From Parapristionchus giblindavisi (taxonomy: Eukaryota; Nematoda; Chromadorea; Rhabditida; Diplogasteridae): a stretch of 64,000 bases of DNA. The stretch lies in NCBI GenBank assembly GCA_943737045.1, contig CALSFV010000320.1:243501-307500 (forward strand), read 5' to 3'. Below, in pieces: positions 47,173-58,326 of this stretch (the stretch's first letter is position 1; each line of letters starts with the position of its first letter). A model generated the notes under the pieces. It did no database searches. It had not been told where the DNA came from and was given only the letters and a program-made list of their open reading frames with translations. The translations under genes were made by a program, and so were the position numbers.

Positions 47173-47410
47173 TATTTCTCTGTCCCCTGCAAACGAGAGA
47201 GTACTGGACTATGAAGAGACCGTTTTCGTTGGGGGGGGGTATTCAATTGGAGGCGTACACGTAAGCTCTGTGGAATAGAAGCATCGAACGCGATTTTAGC
47301 ATAAACGCACACGAAGTGAAGTGGAGAATAATCACATTTATCATGTATCGTATAGACCTTCAGGCACAATGATATTAGATAATCTTGATTAAATCATAGA
47401 ATACTTTCAG

Positions 47411-48416
47411 ATATTTCATGAAGATCATTGCGGATGTGGGATCAAGTGTATCTGATGTTGAATTGCTCAAAGATGGATCACATAGAGTGATCAAGGAGGA
47501 TGTAAGTTATCCCTAAAGTTTCTAGAAAGTGGAGAATACTCTCCCCATCGTGTAGTAGTAGGGTATTACGATATGACTCGCGAAGCGCGAGCGCGACTTC
47601 TGTGCAAAACGCACTTTTGCGTACTTAACCCCCCTTTCGTTCTACCTTTTTCTCTGTCACACCCTGACCGCTGTCGAAATGCTGTGAAACTGATGCTACC
47701 ATGAGGAACAAAATTAAAGAAACCACTGTTAAGAAAGCTGAGAATATGAGGAAGCCCATTGTGGCAGTGAAGATAGAAGAAGAAACTGTGAAAGAAGAAG
47801 GAGTGAAAGAAGAGGAGAAGATGATGAATTTGGAACAGAAATTGTCCAAAATCTTTGCTGAAGAGGCTGAGAAGATCATGCGAGAAACGTCCATTCAGGT
47901 AGAGGTCAAAGATCAAACTAAAAATGATCCTGAGACCAAAGATCAAACTTATATTTAGCATGGTGTCAAAGAGCGAACTACCTATGGTATACTGACTACT
48001 CGATAATAAATCAAATAGATCAATAATATCGATAATGAATGAATCAATAATTCAATTCCTCTTTGCAGGCAACAGAAACGGAGTGGCTTGAACTATTCAG
48101 TTCGTCCTTGCGTGGTACTCAATCAGAGAAGGATGATGAGATGTAGGGTATCAGAGGGATCGTGACTGATACAATAGAGGAGATCAGGGAACAGGCAAGG
48201 ATTATTGATTGATTTATTGATTGATTATTCTTTGTTTAGGATGAAGAAGAGGCGGCTTCGCACCACCACAGTCTATGCAAAAAGCTAGCGATGGTTCGAG
48301 TGAATCATGCGGTAAGTAGATCAAAGATCAAAGATCAAACCACAAATAAGAATGACTGTTAGAAACTACGATTTCAGTTTCGCAGCGTCACTGCTGATCA
48401 TTACGATGCCGCATAG
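47411..48416 (+). pseudogene. Four-exon gene, PIAS-tail-like first exon, one in-frame TAG
   Basis: Exons are 47411-47501 (TTTCAG/GTAAGT), 48069-48194 (TTGCAG/GCAAGG, a GC donor), 48240-48311 (TTTAG/GTAAGT) and 48378-48416 (TTTCAG, ending TAG). All junctions are phase 0. The first exon reads YFMKIIADVGSSVSDVELLK DGSHRVIKED, similar to the segment following the SP-RING of PIAS-type SUMO ligases (dVELL-DGSW-like); that match is tentative and no SP-RING exon is visible upstream. The second exon carries a single in-frame TAG (48144-48146) after 25 codons, yet stays open for 16 more (GIRGIVTDTIEEIREQ). The last exons read DEEEAASHHHSLCKKLAMVR VNHA and FRSVTADHYDAA. This is a recent pseudogene, or the TAG truncates the product. 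Confidence 0.55.
47701..47958 (+). CDS. Lysine/glutamate-rich 85-aa open frame in an intron
   Basis: ATG-started frame inside the first intron of 47411-48416: MRNKIKETTVKKAENMRKPI, then many EEE/KEEG runs, ending DQTYI. Composition suggests a coiled coil. It has no splice support and no domain; it could be a retained small exon, a nested gene or chance. Confidence 0.3.
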   Translation: MRNKIKETTVKKAENMRKPIVAVKIEEETVKEEGVKEEEKMMNLEQKLSKIFAEEAEKIMRETSIQVEVKDQTKNDPETKDQTYI

Positions 48417-48896
48417 GATCTCAGCAAGTTGAGAAGAATCATGATGTCATCTGCTACTCCCTCTACCTCTTCATTTTGCCCTCTCCCTCTAGGTCTATCT
48501 TTCTCTCAAGCTCTACTTCTCCCTAAAAGCTCTCTCTGATCTCAATGCTCAATGTATTCCTTTTAATCACAAATCCACTCCCTTGATACTCGATTCATTA
48601 TATGCTTTACATAAAGAGCTAATGCGTATTGAATATCCTATCGATAGTTTCTATGTAGAAGTGAATAAATGAACTTTTGAATAAATGGATTTCGTATGTA
48701 CATAAAAGTGAGTGTAGTTTTGTCGAATAGTTGTGAAAAAAGACCCGATCTGGTTAACAGTTGCTAGTACTAGTAGCTAATTGTAGTGAATTACTGTAGC
48801 TAGGGCAATGTATTTAAGTACTCTAGCTTATTTTTCGTTGCTTTTGCACACAGAGGAAAAAAAGTGTTCCACACAGCGCACAAGATCTGTGCGTGA

Positions 48897-49073
48897 AATT
48901 CAACAGAAACGCGTCTTTCGTGTACCGTCAAATCAAAAGGATGGACGACTGCAAAGGGATCGATCACCAAGAGTGTTGCTAACTTCATGAATAAAGATGG
49001 CGAGATTGTGCGCGGGAAACTGAAGATTGAAGTAATGTCTCTCTACCAGAGACTGGCCAACAAAGATGATTAA
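48897..49073 (+). CDS. C-terminal exon of an unrecognised protein
   Basis: 58 open codons to TAA, with SKGWTTAKGSITKSVANFMN, KDGEIVRGKLKIEVMSLYQR and LANKDD. The residue mix and regular amphipathic pattern look like real protein. A TCAACAG acceptor at about 48905 could start the exon. No domain is recognised. It lies 480 bp after the stop of 47411-48416 on the same strand. Confidence 0.4.
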   Translation, partial: NSTETRLSCTVKSKGWTTAKGSITKSVANFMNKDGEIVRGKLKIEVMSLYQRLANKDD

Positions 49074-49367
49074 ACCTCCATTCCATCTATTGTTCATTTT
49101 TTCCATTTCATTTCTTACTCTTTATCGATTTATAGAGCCAAATATCATAATAATATAGTCAGTGTTCAAAGGTTTTGCTTGCATTTCTAAGAAATATTTA
49201 TTATGCAAGTGCAGATGATTTGAATTGGTTTTGTAATAGCTAAATTATTTATTTTCACTTGCAGTGTGTATAGTGTTTATTTATTTATGCTTTGTTTAAT
49301 CGTTCAATAGATTTGTTTGATGAAACATGTTGATTCCATTCCACACTCACACAAAAATCCCTTATAT

Positions 49368-49512
49368 GTAAGGGAATAATTCCAGGCTAAGGACCCCAGT
49401 GGAATTATTCCCAGTCCCTTACCTGTTAGGGAATTATTGCATGGCCTGTAATATTAACTAATTTGGCCCGCGTTCAGCCGGCTCTACTCGGGTTCGACTC
49501 CTCGCCCCGCTC
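49368..49512 (+). other. Hairpin followed by B-box-bearing tRNA-like half
   Basis: TAAGGGAATAATTCCA and TGGAATTATTCCC..CCCTTA pair around a short loop (49371-49423). Downstream GGTTCGACTCC (49491-49501) is a perfect B box. A TTCTTTTGC run follows 13 nt later, the same tail as in the other tRNA-like modules. No good A box is present at tRNA spacing. Confidence 0.4.
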
Positions 49513-49513
49513 A

Positions 49514-50340
49514 TTCTTTTGCAAATTTTTATATAACTGCATGATTTCAAATAACCATTCACATGTATATATATATATTGTTTATCTACAATTCATCATT
49601 ATAATAATAAATACAAATTAATTAAGCATAAAATGAATAGAATAGTGAGAATTGTAGACAAATACAAATACAATTGAGTAGCACATCACAACAGAAATGA
49701 AGAAACTGTAGGTGGCCCAAACCGAATCTGAAGCATACTCAAATTTAATAGTTATTGTTAGACCAAAATTTACCCAAGAAAAGTCACAATAATTCATGAA
49801 TGTCCAAGATAATTCCAAAAGGATCACGAGTGGCGCTATCACGAAAGCGCTCAAGTATCGTCAGAACTATTTTGGGCAAATTGTGACGTAAGCTGACAAA
49901 ATTTCTTCCAATTTTTGGTATTGCACGGTCTTGATTATTGAAAAAATTAATCGGGAGCGCTGCGGAGCAAAATTGGTATACTGTAGATTCTACAGTGTAG
50001 AATATTGTAAATGTTCTAACATCAGGATTTCTTCGCTTAACAAAAATATAGATGTAGCTATCTATCATTACGTGCCTCCCTACAGCGAATTTACACAGTT
50101 TGGATCATGTTATTAATCAGACTGCAAAACTGGGATACGGTAGAAAATCCTACCGTATAGCAGTACTACAAAACAGTTTCCATAACGAATTACTTATTTT
50201 TTCTTCGCATGCCTATTAAGAAACCCCACTGATGCTCAAATAAACAAATCAATCAATATTCGAAATCTACCGTACCCCATCCAATCCAACAGCATGGAAT
50301 CCCGTCGAGACCACGCACATCACTCTGCCCTCGCCGAAAG
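49514..50340. other. AT-rich non-coding stretch with a decayed MITE
   Basis: Contains a diverged inverted relative (about 49965-50235) of the TA elements at 28223 and 46605, recognisable by TATACGGTAGGATTTTCTAC and the TTTGGATCATG block. No exon found. Confidence 0.45.
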
Positions 50341-50360
50341 GGAAGAAGAGCTGAAACTAA

Positions 50361-50577
50361 TGCGGTGTTAAAATCTTGTAAAAGTAGATGGAAAAGTGTA
50401 AAAGTAGTGTTAATTTTTTGATTGTAAAAGTAGTTGGAAAAGTAGTAATCCAACACTCGCGTAATGGGATTTTTGCTGTAAAAGTTTGTCAATTACGAAG
50501 GCATACTACTTTTCCAACTACTTTTACAATCAGAAATTAACACTGCTTTTTTCTACTTTTACAAGATTTTAACACCA
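50361..50577. mobile_element. ~217-bp palindromic MITE
   Basis: Ends GGTGTTAAAATCTTGTAAAA and its complement; the inner repeated GTAAAAGTAG phrases continue the pairing. The target duplication is unclear (ATGC versus ACAT). Confidence 0.8.
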
Positions 50578-50810
50578 CATAAACAAAATTGATCGATAAT
50601 TGCACTTCGCCATAATCCACGGGGATCTAACCGGGTTGCTTATCTGCCGATACAAAAGGCAAAGGAGAAGACAGTAAACTTTAACATCAATTAAATAAAT
50701 GCCTGCTGCCCGACGCACGCAGCAGCAGCACTTGCGGCCGCGAAGAAGTAGGCAATGCCGACGCGAGTTGCTCTTCAACCTGAATAGATTACGGTAACAC
50801 ATCTACCGGC

Positions 50811-51040
50811 GTCATACATGGGCGGGCATTGCCGCTGGAAATGAAAATCGGGTGGGTCGGGTGCCAAAATCGGGTAGGTTTGACAAAAAATTCATTTTCG
50901 AGAGAATTTTGGCGCCATAATAGAATTTGTTGTGAGTGTATGACCAGTGGGACGACAAAGGATTGCAGTTCTGGACGTAACCGATATTGTTTTACCTGAT
51001 CAGAAAGGAATTCGGATCCCACCGCCTTCGTCTTTTCCAT
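50811..51040 (-). other. MITE piece plus possible short exon
   Basis: 50811-50945 resembles the left part of the GGGCG/CGCC MITE family (GTCATACATGGGCGGGC). On the minus strand MEKTKAVGSEFLSDQ ends at a GTAAAA donor (51040 down to 50996) and could be a first exon. Support is weak. Confidence 0.3.
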
Positions 51041-51995
51041 TTCTCAATCGATCGAATCAATAATTATATTAGCTTATTGAATGAATGTATCTTTGAGTTC
51101 ATTTACTATAGATTTCAATTCATTTACCTCCTAAATGTTTTTTCGTTTATTTTTTGTTTGTTTTTAAAACATCAAGCTACGTACGAAAAATACGATACGC
51201 TAACGATACGCCGATCAAATTTGATACACTCTGCCCGCACCCTCTTGCATTTTTGGTCATTGCATAATGTGGAGTGTAAAATTAGCTGGGCTTGTTGCTT
51301 TAAAAAAGGGAACTATCGCATTTTTTAGTAAATGATTACGGTAACTTCTTATTCTAATCCAATTGGCAATTGATGATTTATGAATTTATTATTTATTATT
51401 CGTCGAAGAGAAGTATTAGGTTGTGCCATAAGTCTTTTTGAATTTGATAGTGCCGTGTTTGCACTTTTGTTTCTCGCTTCGTTTTCAATATAGTTCTCTG
51501 TACTGGTGCATATCACTAACTAGTGTCCCCCTCTATATAACCCATATTACGTTCGATTCAGACTTGCCTCGAAATATGAGTATGCCTCGCCCGTTTGTCC
51601 ATAATAAAAATCTAGTTATGAAGTCCAATTTGTTCCCGGCTCTCTCTCGCTTGAATTTTACAAAAATCAATCAACAACTAGGTTATGTGTATCCCACATA
51701 TGTGCCCCCCCAACCACACGCTGGCCAATTGCTTTCATAAATTTAAAATCAGAAATAATAGTATAGAATAGAGGAATGGTCACTTCGGAATTTTGAGTTG
51801 CGCAACTCGTCTTAAAGTAGGCGAGCCATTTGATACCACCCGTTAAATGTTAGCCACACTTGGATCATCCATGCCCACTATTTCGCTAGAATTAAGGAAT
51901 CTTGAAAAAGTAAAAAAGTTGTTTAGACGAAGAGTGGTCATTTGGTGGGAATTTGAATAAAATCGCGAATTGAGACTGCTATCTCTTATATTTTT

Positions 51996-52298
51996 CTAAA
52001 AAGAACAAGCGCCTGAGTTGACAATCTGGTCACTTGATTGAAGAGATGGATCATTCGCAATAACAGTGCGCATTATAGCCAGTGAATTTGCAAACGAGAG
52101 AAACCAGGGCCGATCACTAAACCTGAAAACATCTGGAATTTTAGATACCCTAGGTTGAAAGAAGTGTGAAATTTTCCAATGTATCGTACATGTAAAAATC
52201 TTTGTATCATGAACGGTGCGAATGAATCTGAACGGATCAGGCCGATCAACGAGATTTTGAGCGAACCGTGCATTTTCGTGATCTCTCTTTCTTTTCAT
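51996..52298 (-). CDS. 100-aa open frame, possible MATH-domain fragment
   Basis: ATG-started, beginning MKRKRDHENARFAQNLVDRP. The middle (TIHWKISHFF ... VFRFSDRPWFLSFANSLA) resembles the start of a MATH domain (x-W-x-I-x-x-F-S ... F-x-x-x-x-x-P-W), a family greatly expanded in nematodes. The match is by eye. The left palindrome arm begins inside it (52185), so only its first ~38 codons are repeated in the right arm. Confidence 0.4.
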   Translation of the reverse strand: MKRKRDHENARFAQNLVDRPDPFRFIRTVHDTKIFTCTIHWKISHFFQPRVSKIPDVFRFSDRPWFLSFANSLAIMRTVIANDPSLQSSDQIVNSGACSF

Positions 52299-53827
52299 TA
52301 TTTTTCTTGCACTCTAATCTAGTTAGTCCGCGAGAATCGCAATTTAATATTGTGTTTTTCATAAAATCATCATCTTTATTTTTTTAATAAATCGTTCCGA
52401 TGATATCACAGAACCGGAACCGGGAAATCGGAAGTCCCCCAATATGTTTTTTCCTGGCAATTAGCCAATTCTTGCTCAAGCGTCATCATTTTTCTTTCTT
52501 AATTAATTATTTGTGGAATTAACGTTCTATTCATTGATATTTGTGGTTTCAGCGCTTGTCCAACGACACTGACGTCGTTCTAACGCGACGTGAACCGGTT
52601 AAGAAGGCTATCGTAGCTGAAAATACCCAGACAAAGTAAGTTACACTCATTTTCCTTGTCTCATTAATTACACCTCGTTTCTTTACTTTTATGCCAATCA
52701 TATCAGGTACGAAGATGACGTCCTTCTACTCCGCGCTGTCTTTTCTGGCCGTTCTGTCTCAGATAAGTCATGCACTTTTTTATTGTAGTAAATCTAACAT
52801 GGTCACGATTGTTGTTCTCAGTAGAACATTCATTGTCTTTGATTACCTTGAAGCTTTGTGACGACATTGTAGCTTCCCCGGATGCTAGACTGCTCATGGC
52901 GAGGAAGAATCGGAGGAGATCGATAAACAGGTTTGTTGTATCATGTAATCTTTTCTTGTAAAATTGAAAATATTCTTGTCGCTAAGCTAATGTAGTCATG
53001 CTAATCAATATCTCCTACATTATTTTTATCATTCTCTGTTCAGGCAGCCGATGTACGTGTTTGTTGTGTCCTCATGAATCATGAAATCCTATGTGGTTGT
53101 TGTGTTGGATCTGGATGTGGTCCTGCAACTGAAAACGAGGTGAGAATATTCAATTAATATTATTTAAATGTACACTGTAAAGTACATATTAGTTCTAGTG
53201 TAGATTTATTTGATTACTCCTCACCAATTAGGCCGTATTTTTGAGTAAAATGTGAACAAATCAAGCAAGCAGTTATCAGTAATTGATTTTAATAGTTACA
53301 TTTCGAAATCAATTATCATTAATGTTGTTCCAGTTACGTCTCTGAACGCCGTAACCTGCTGAAGAAGCTTTAAGCTGCACCTGTTCGGGACTCAACACAG
53401 GTATACCAAGTTATCGATTTAAATGCAAATAAATGTATTCAATAGTAAAAGTATGAGGACACCTAGTAGATCGATTTAAATTTATTTGAATATCGATCTC
53501 TTAGATTTGTTTTGTAGTTAGTTTTGAATATGCGAAGTAATACAGTATTATTATTATTGAAATTACATGAATCAGTCGTCATTGTACTCATATTTCAGAC
53601 GGCCGTTCTCAGAATTTTCGGTTTCTTCACTCAAACACTATTCTATCAGAGAAGTTTTTCATCTATACTTTTGAAAAGAATAATTATTTTAATGTCTATT
53701 CTTTATAATCTTATTTTCTAAGTTTCTTATACATAGGTACTTTGTGTTTACTTTCAGATTCGTCGGCGGTTACACTGTCGACCATTGTGATGATACCGTA
53801 ACCCGGACGTCTACTAGAGCTGCGTTT
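52185..53827. repeat. Palindrome left arm (~1.64 kb)
   Basis: Pairs with 54499-56141 about a centre at 54163. I noticed one base difference (near 53191 versus 55135). The spacer is ~670 bp. Confidence 0.95.
52553..53373 (+). pseudogene. Five-exon gene remnant in left palindrome arm
   Basis: Exons are 52553-52635 (RLSNDTDVVLTRREPVKKAI VAENTQTK), 52707-52762 (YEDDVLLLRAVFSGRSVS), 52822-52930 (EHSLSLITLKLCDDIVASPD ARLLMARKNRRRSINR), 53044-53139 and 53334-53400. All phases agree across the five exons (2,1,2,2). Two lesions are shared by both arms. The second donor reads ATAAGT where GTAAGT is expected. The fourth exon has one in-frame TGA (53075-53077) after QPMYVFVVSS and then stays open (IMKSYVVVVLDLDVVLQLKT) into SYVSERRNLLKKL and TAA. 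The family is not recognised. I read it as a captured, decayed host gene; the alternative is a truncated protein ending at the TGA. Confidence 0.55.
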
Positions 53828-53839
53828 ATGTGATCGTCT

Positions 53840-54486
53840 GTCGCAAGTCAAGCAAAAATGGTAACCTGTGTAACTTGGTTCTAATAGACACGATTGACCT
53901 AGCCAACAGTAAACTAATAATATAACATGAATAATTGATCAATAAATCAGTTTTCTAAATAAATTTTATTGGCGGAGTAAATGTGTAACGATTGATCTCT
54001 GGCTTCACCGTAGCACTATCTTGGTCTTTGATTTTTCTTCCCTGATCTTTGTTGTTTGCGACCATTTTTTCTAGGGATAAAATAAATGAGGATCAGGGAA
54101 GTAACGGAATTGAGGGGATTGAACATTGAATACAAGTATAATAACGATAACGAAGTTTTGGCCTAACTGATCAGTCATTGATTTTTAAAAGTTGCCGTAT
54201 TAAAAGGTAAGCCTGTGATAGATATTAGTCGGTAGTGCATCTTATTCTCCTACCATTGTCGTTTTCCGTTAGATTATTGATCATTTCTCAATATTTGCTT
54301 ATGTGGTGTTACATCTGGCTTACGTGGACGTCTCCGTTGTTACGGCGGCCGCACGTATGACAAATGTAACATTACATAAAGTTTTATTTTATCTCAGTAT
54401 TAATTGTATTGACTTTATTTGCCGAATAAATTATTAAATCCACGTAATTTGTGCAAGTAGCCGTGCTACAGTATATACACCCGGCA
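53840..54486. other. Palindrome spacer, no gene seen
   Basis: AT-rich with AATAAA-like motifs near 53940 and 54425. It includes an ATGTGGTGTTACAT...ATGTAACATTACAT stretch (54299-54377) reminiscent of the ends of the MITE at 56250. Confidence 0.5.
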
Positions 54487-54498
54487 GATGTGAGCTAC

Positions 54499-56141
54499 AA
54501 ACGCAGCTCTAGTAGACGTCCGGGTTACGGTATCATCACAATGGTCGACAGTGTAACCGCCGACGAATCTGAAAGTAAACACAAAGTACCTATGTATAAG
54601 AAACTTAGAAAATAAGATTATAAAGAATAGACATTAAAATAATTATTCTTTTCAAAAGTATAGATGAAAAACTTCTCTGATAGAATAGTGTTTGAGTGAA
54701 GAAACCGAAAATTCTGAGAACGGCCGTCTGAAATATGAGTACAATGACGACTGATTCATGTAATTTCAATAATAATAATACTGTATTACTTCGCATATTC
54801 AAAACTAACTACAAAACAAATCTAAGAGATCGATATTCAAATAAATTTAAATCGATCTACTAGGTGTCCTCATACTTTTACTATTGAATACATTTATTTG
54901 CATTTAAATCGATAACTTGGTATACCTGTGTTGAGTCCCGAACAGGTGCAGCTTAAAGCTTCTTCAGCAGGTTACGGCGTTCAGAGACGTAACTGGAACA
55001 ACATTAATGATAATTGATTTCGAAATGTAACTATTAAAATCAATTACTGATAACTGCTTGCTTGATTTGTTCACATTTTACTCAAAAATACGGCCTAATT
55101 GGTGAGGAGTAATCAAATAAATCTACACTAAAACTAATATGTACTTTACAGTGTACATTTAAATAATATTAATTGAATATTCTCACCTCGTTTTCAGTTG
55201 CAGGACCACATCCAGATCCAACACAACAACCACATAGGATTTCATGATTCATGAGGACACAACAAACACGTACATCGGCTGCCTGAACAGAGAATGATAA
55301 AAATAATGTAGGAGATATTGATTAGCATGACTACATTAGCTTAGCGACAAGAATATTTTCAATTTTACAAGAAAAGATTACATGATACAACAAACCTGTT
55401 TATCGATCTCCTCCGATTCTTCCTCGCCATGAGCAGTCTAGCATCCGGGGAAGCTACAATGTCGTCACAAAGCTTCAAGGTAATCAAAGACAATGAATGT
55501 TCTACTGAGAACAACAATCGTGACCATGTTAGATTTACTACAATAAAAAAGTGCATGACTTATCTGAGACAGAACGGCCAGAAAAGACAGCGCGGAGTAG
55601 AAGGACGTCATCTTCGTACCTGATATGATTGGCATAAAAGTAAAGAAACGAGGTGTAATTAATGAGACAAGGAAAATGAGTGTAACTTACTTTGTCTGGG
55701 TATTTTCAGCTACGATAGCCTTCTTAACCGGTTCACGTCGCGTTAGAACGACGTCAGTGTCGTTGGACAAGCGCTGAAACCACAAATATCAATGAATAGA
55801 ACGTTAATTCCACAAATAATTAATTAAGAAAGAAAAATGATGACGCTTGAGCAAGAATTGGCTAATTGCCAGGAAAAAACATATTGGGGGACTTCCGATT
55901 TCCCGGTTCCGGTTCTGTGATATCATCGGAACGATTTATTAAAAAAATAAAGATGATGATTTTATGAAAAACACAATATTAAATTGCGATTCTCGCGGAC
56001 TAACTAGATTAGAGTGCAAGAAAAATAATGAAAAGAAAGAGAGATCACGAAAATGCACGGTTCGCTCAAAATCTCGTTGATCGGCCTGATCCGTTCAGAT
56101 TCATTCGCACCGTTCATGATACAAAGATTTTTACATGTACG
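54499..56141. repeat. Palindrome right arm (~1.64 kb)
   Basis: Reverse complement of 52185-53827. Confidence 0.95.
54953..55773 (-). pseudogene. Five-exon gene remnant in right palindrome arm
   Basis: Mirror copy of 52553-53373: exons 55691-55773, 55564-55619, 55396-55504, 55187-55282 and 54926-54992, with the same ATAAGT donor and the same in-frame TGA. The lesions therefore predate the inverted duplication, or the arms have been homogenised. Confidence 0.55.
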
Positions 56142-56249
56142 ATATTACATGCGTGTAGTTGAGGTCACCGATACAATCGGGGACCTCAATTGTAAATATA
56201 TACAAGATTTGATGCCATAGGTCATATCGCCGCGTAACCAGCGCTATTG

Positions 56250-56570
56250 TGGTGTCACATTTTCAAAACGTGCGCACGCCGTATGTACGTTTCGGAAAAC
56301 GTATCCGTCAATTTGAAATTTGAAGTGTTTTCGGTCTCGAGTGGAAAACCCTGATGGATCATGAAATTACTGTAAAAGGTTACGGTAGTCGGCCATTATT
56401 GATCCATGGTTACGGTAACTTCTTAACGTATCCGAATTGACAATAAGGGTTTTCCACTTGGGACCCAAAACACTTCAAAATCAAAGTTGACGTTTACGTT
56501 TCCGAATGTAACACTATGTCGAGTGACGGCGTGCGCACGTTTTGAAAATGTAACACCACATATCAAATGT
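56250..56570. mobile_element. ~320-bp MITE with long terminal inverted repeats
   Basis: Ends TGTGGTGTCACATTTTCAAA / TTTTGAAAATGTAACACCACA continue inward through ACGTGCGCACGCCGT. A further half-site of the same end lies at about 3601-3655. Confidence 0.75.
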
Positions 56571-56639
56571 TTATTCTTCTCGACTCCGCTCGTACTGTCT
56601 AAGTAAAACACGTTAGGACAGTCAATTTTTTTTTGCTAA

Positions 56640-56905
56640 GACAGCCAAATTTTTCTGGCGCATACTACCTGTGCCTCGTTACTCTACGGACCTTACTCTC
56701 TCAGGTCGCTGCTTTAGTTAAGTCGTCCAACTTGATTTAGTAAACGAAAAGTTTAAGAACAAAGAAGATGTCGAAACGTGGGTGGCCGTACAGTTTGCCC
56801 AATAACCCGGGTCCTTCTATAAGTAGTGTGGCTGGAATATAGCAAAGAGTCATTGACCACAACAGCGAATAAATTCCTCCTCGATGTCGTCGTTAAACTA
56901 AGATA
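56640..56905 (+). pseudogene. mariner transposase C-terminus, decayed
   Basis: FKNKEDVETWVAVQFAQ, then a TAA, followed (after shifts) by VIDHNSE, matches the mariner C-terminal pattern (FKNKEDVE-W ... W-VIDHNGEY). Upstream FRSL-like codons correspond to the segment after the third catalytic residue. It lies 20-300 bp inside the right terminal repeat, as expected for a mariner. Confidence 0.7.
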
Positions 56906-58065
56906 ATTCTATTTGGTTGTACCGCCAAATTCAAAAAGACTTATGGCACAACCTAATACAATTGCAGTGTGGATATGCTGATCCGAACGACAATTAATTT
57001 AATTACATCACAAATTAACTCAAACGAAAATGCTAATTCAATTCAATACGCCTCCTCTCATTTTTTTCCATTCATTCTCATTTGAGTTCTCTTTTAGAAG
57101 CGGTCTCTTCTCGTTCTGCGGTATGTTTAGTCTATTGTATGGTCCATTTCCAGTAGAGCCGCCTCTCCGCTTTGACAATGCTCTCTCGTAGACAAAGAAA
57201 GCGAGAGAGCTTAACCATAGAGAGGGTGGACATTTCGGCAACGCCCATTTCGGCAACGAGTTATAAATCGGTTGGGAGATGGTGTATGGAAACAAAAATT
57301 GTTTCATTGTTATCAGACGGTTAAGGTATTGGGCTACCGTAACCGTTGGGAATCGCGAACTGATTTTTTTCATTCGACCTATCACGCGTGTCGCGTAAGG
57401 CTCGAATAAACGGTGGCACATTGAAAAAATCGAAAATGAGCACAGGTCATTTTTTGGTAGTCTATATGGTCCCTAACAAGGTACCGTCGAGCTTTTTTTC
57501 ATATCTTCATTTTCAACGTCGACAGACGTCATCAAACTTTTTGGACGCCGAAAATTGCCGACTTTGGAGCTCTGTATCTCTTCAGGATGAAGATTTGGTA
57601 TCAAATCGTCAAGAGAAGAATTCTTCGGAATGCCAAGGAGAATGCGCCTGCATCATTGCCAGGTCGATATTTTGATTAGTATTTTCGTAAATTGTTTTTA
57701 TTGATTATTTTTCTTAAAAATATAGAAGCCAAAACTTTTCAATAGCTCAATCGACTGATCTCGACGAGAGGAATTCAATGGTATGCTGACGTTTACTATA
57801 TGTGGTTGTCTTCGAAAGTTATGAGCATTTCAAGTTTTTCATTACGTGCGATCACACGAGAGGAGAGTGACGCAGCCCACTCTTCTGCCTCATGTGAACA
57901 ATTCATCTATATTAATTAGTTTTACTGTTATTCTAGTGCATCCCTAAGATATTTTTGATAACTTTCAAATATTCATTTCAATAATTCATTTCATACATTT
58001 TAACCAACCGATGAATATTGATCACAATGAATACAAATCACAATAGGACGAATCAGGCTCCAAAT

Positions 58066-58188
58066 TCATAGGAATATTTCATCACACTCTCCCTCGACTA
58101 CAATCCTAAAGTCATCTTCGTATTGATCTAGAATCTCCTCATCTCCTCGCTCCTTCAAGATGTTATTGTACATCTCCGAGTCCTCCAT
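58066..58188 (-). CDS. Small acidic open frame inside hairpin element
   Basis: 40 codons, MEDSEMYNNILKERGDEEIL then DQYEDDFRIVVEGECDEIFL. The related element at 62834 has a longer minus-strand frame with EEILGQHEDDFF in the matching place, so this coding potential is shared between family members. No domain recognised; possibly a captured host fragment. Confidence 0.4.
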   Translation of the reverse strand: MEDSEMYNNILKERGDEEILDQYEDDFRIVVEGECDEIFL

Positions 58189-58326
58189 TTCCTATCCAAC
58201 TCTTCCCTTTCTGGTCGCGATACAATACTCCTGGTTTTCAGCGATAGTCACCCCGGAAAATTTCTTTTCTGTTTTATATAGTCACAGAAAAAAACATTTA
58301 TACAATTTAAAAATTGCAAAAGAAAA

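Larger units (their letters stand above)
51416..56956. mobile_element. Composite mariner: 31-bp perfect TIRs enclosing a palindrome
   Basis: The left end TTAGGTTGTGCCATAAGT continues to 51446. The right end 56926-56956 is its exact 31-bp reverse complement. TA stands outside both. Between them lie a minus-strand open frame, a 1.64-kb-arm palindrome with host-like exons, a palindromic MITE and, next to the right end, a decayed mariner transposase C-terminus. Total 5541 bp, far above the usual ~1.3 kb for mariner. Either a mariner that received nested insertions, or an element that moved host sequence. Confidence 0.8.

Noticed and set aside
49430..49512. A true tRNA gene
   Set aside because: Only a perfect B box and a T-run; no 5' acceptor partner for CCCCGC and no A box at tRNA spacing.
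53075..53077. TGA in the palindrome gene as selenocysteine
   Set aside because: No recognisable selenoprotein family and no SECIS-like stem that I could see downstream; the broken splice donor favours pseudogene.
57308..57370. Possible tRNA-like sequence (GGTTAAGGTATTGGGC ... GGGAATCGCGAACTG)
   Set aside because: No acceptable B box and no A box at the correct spacing.
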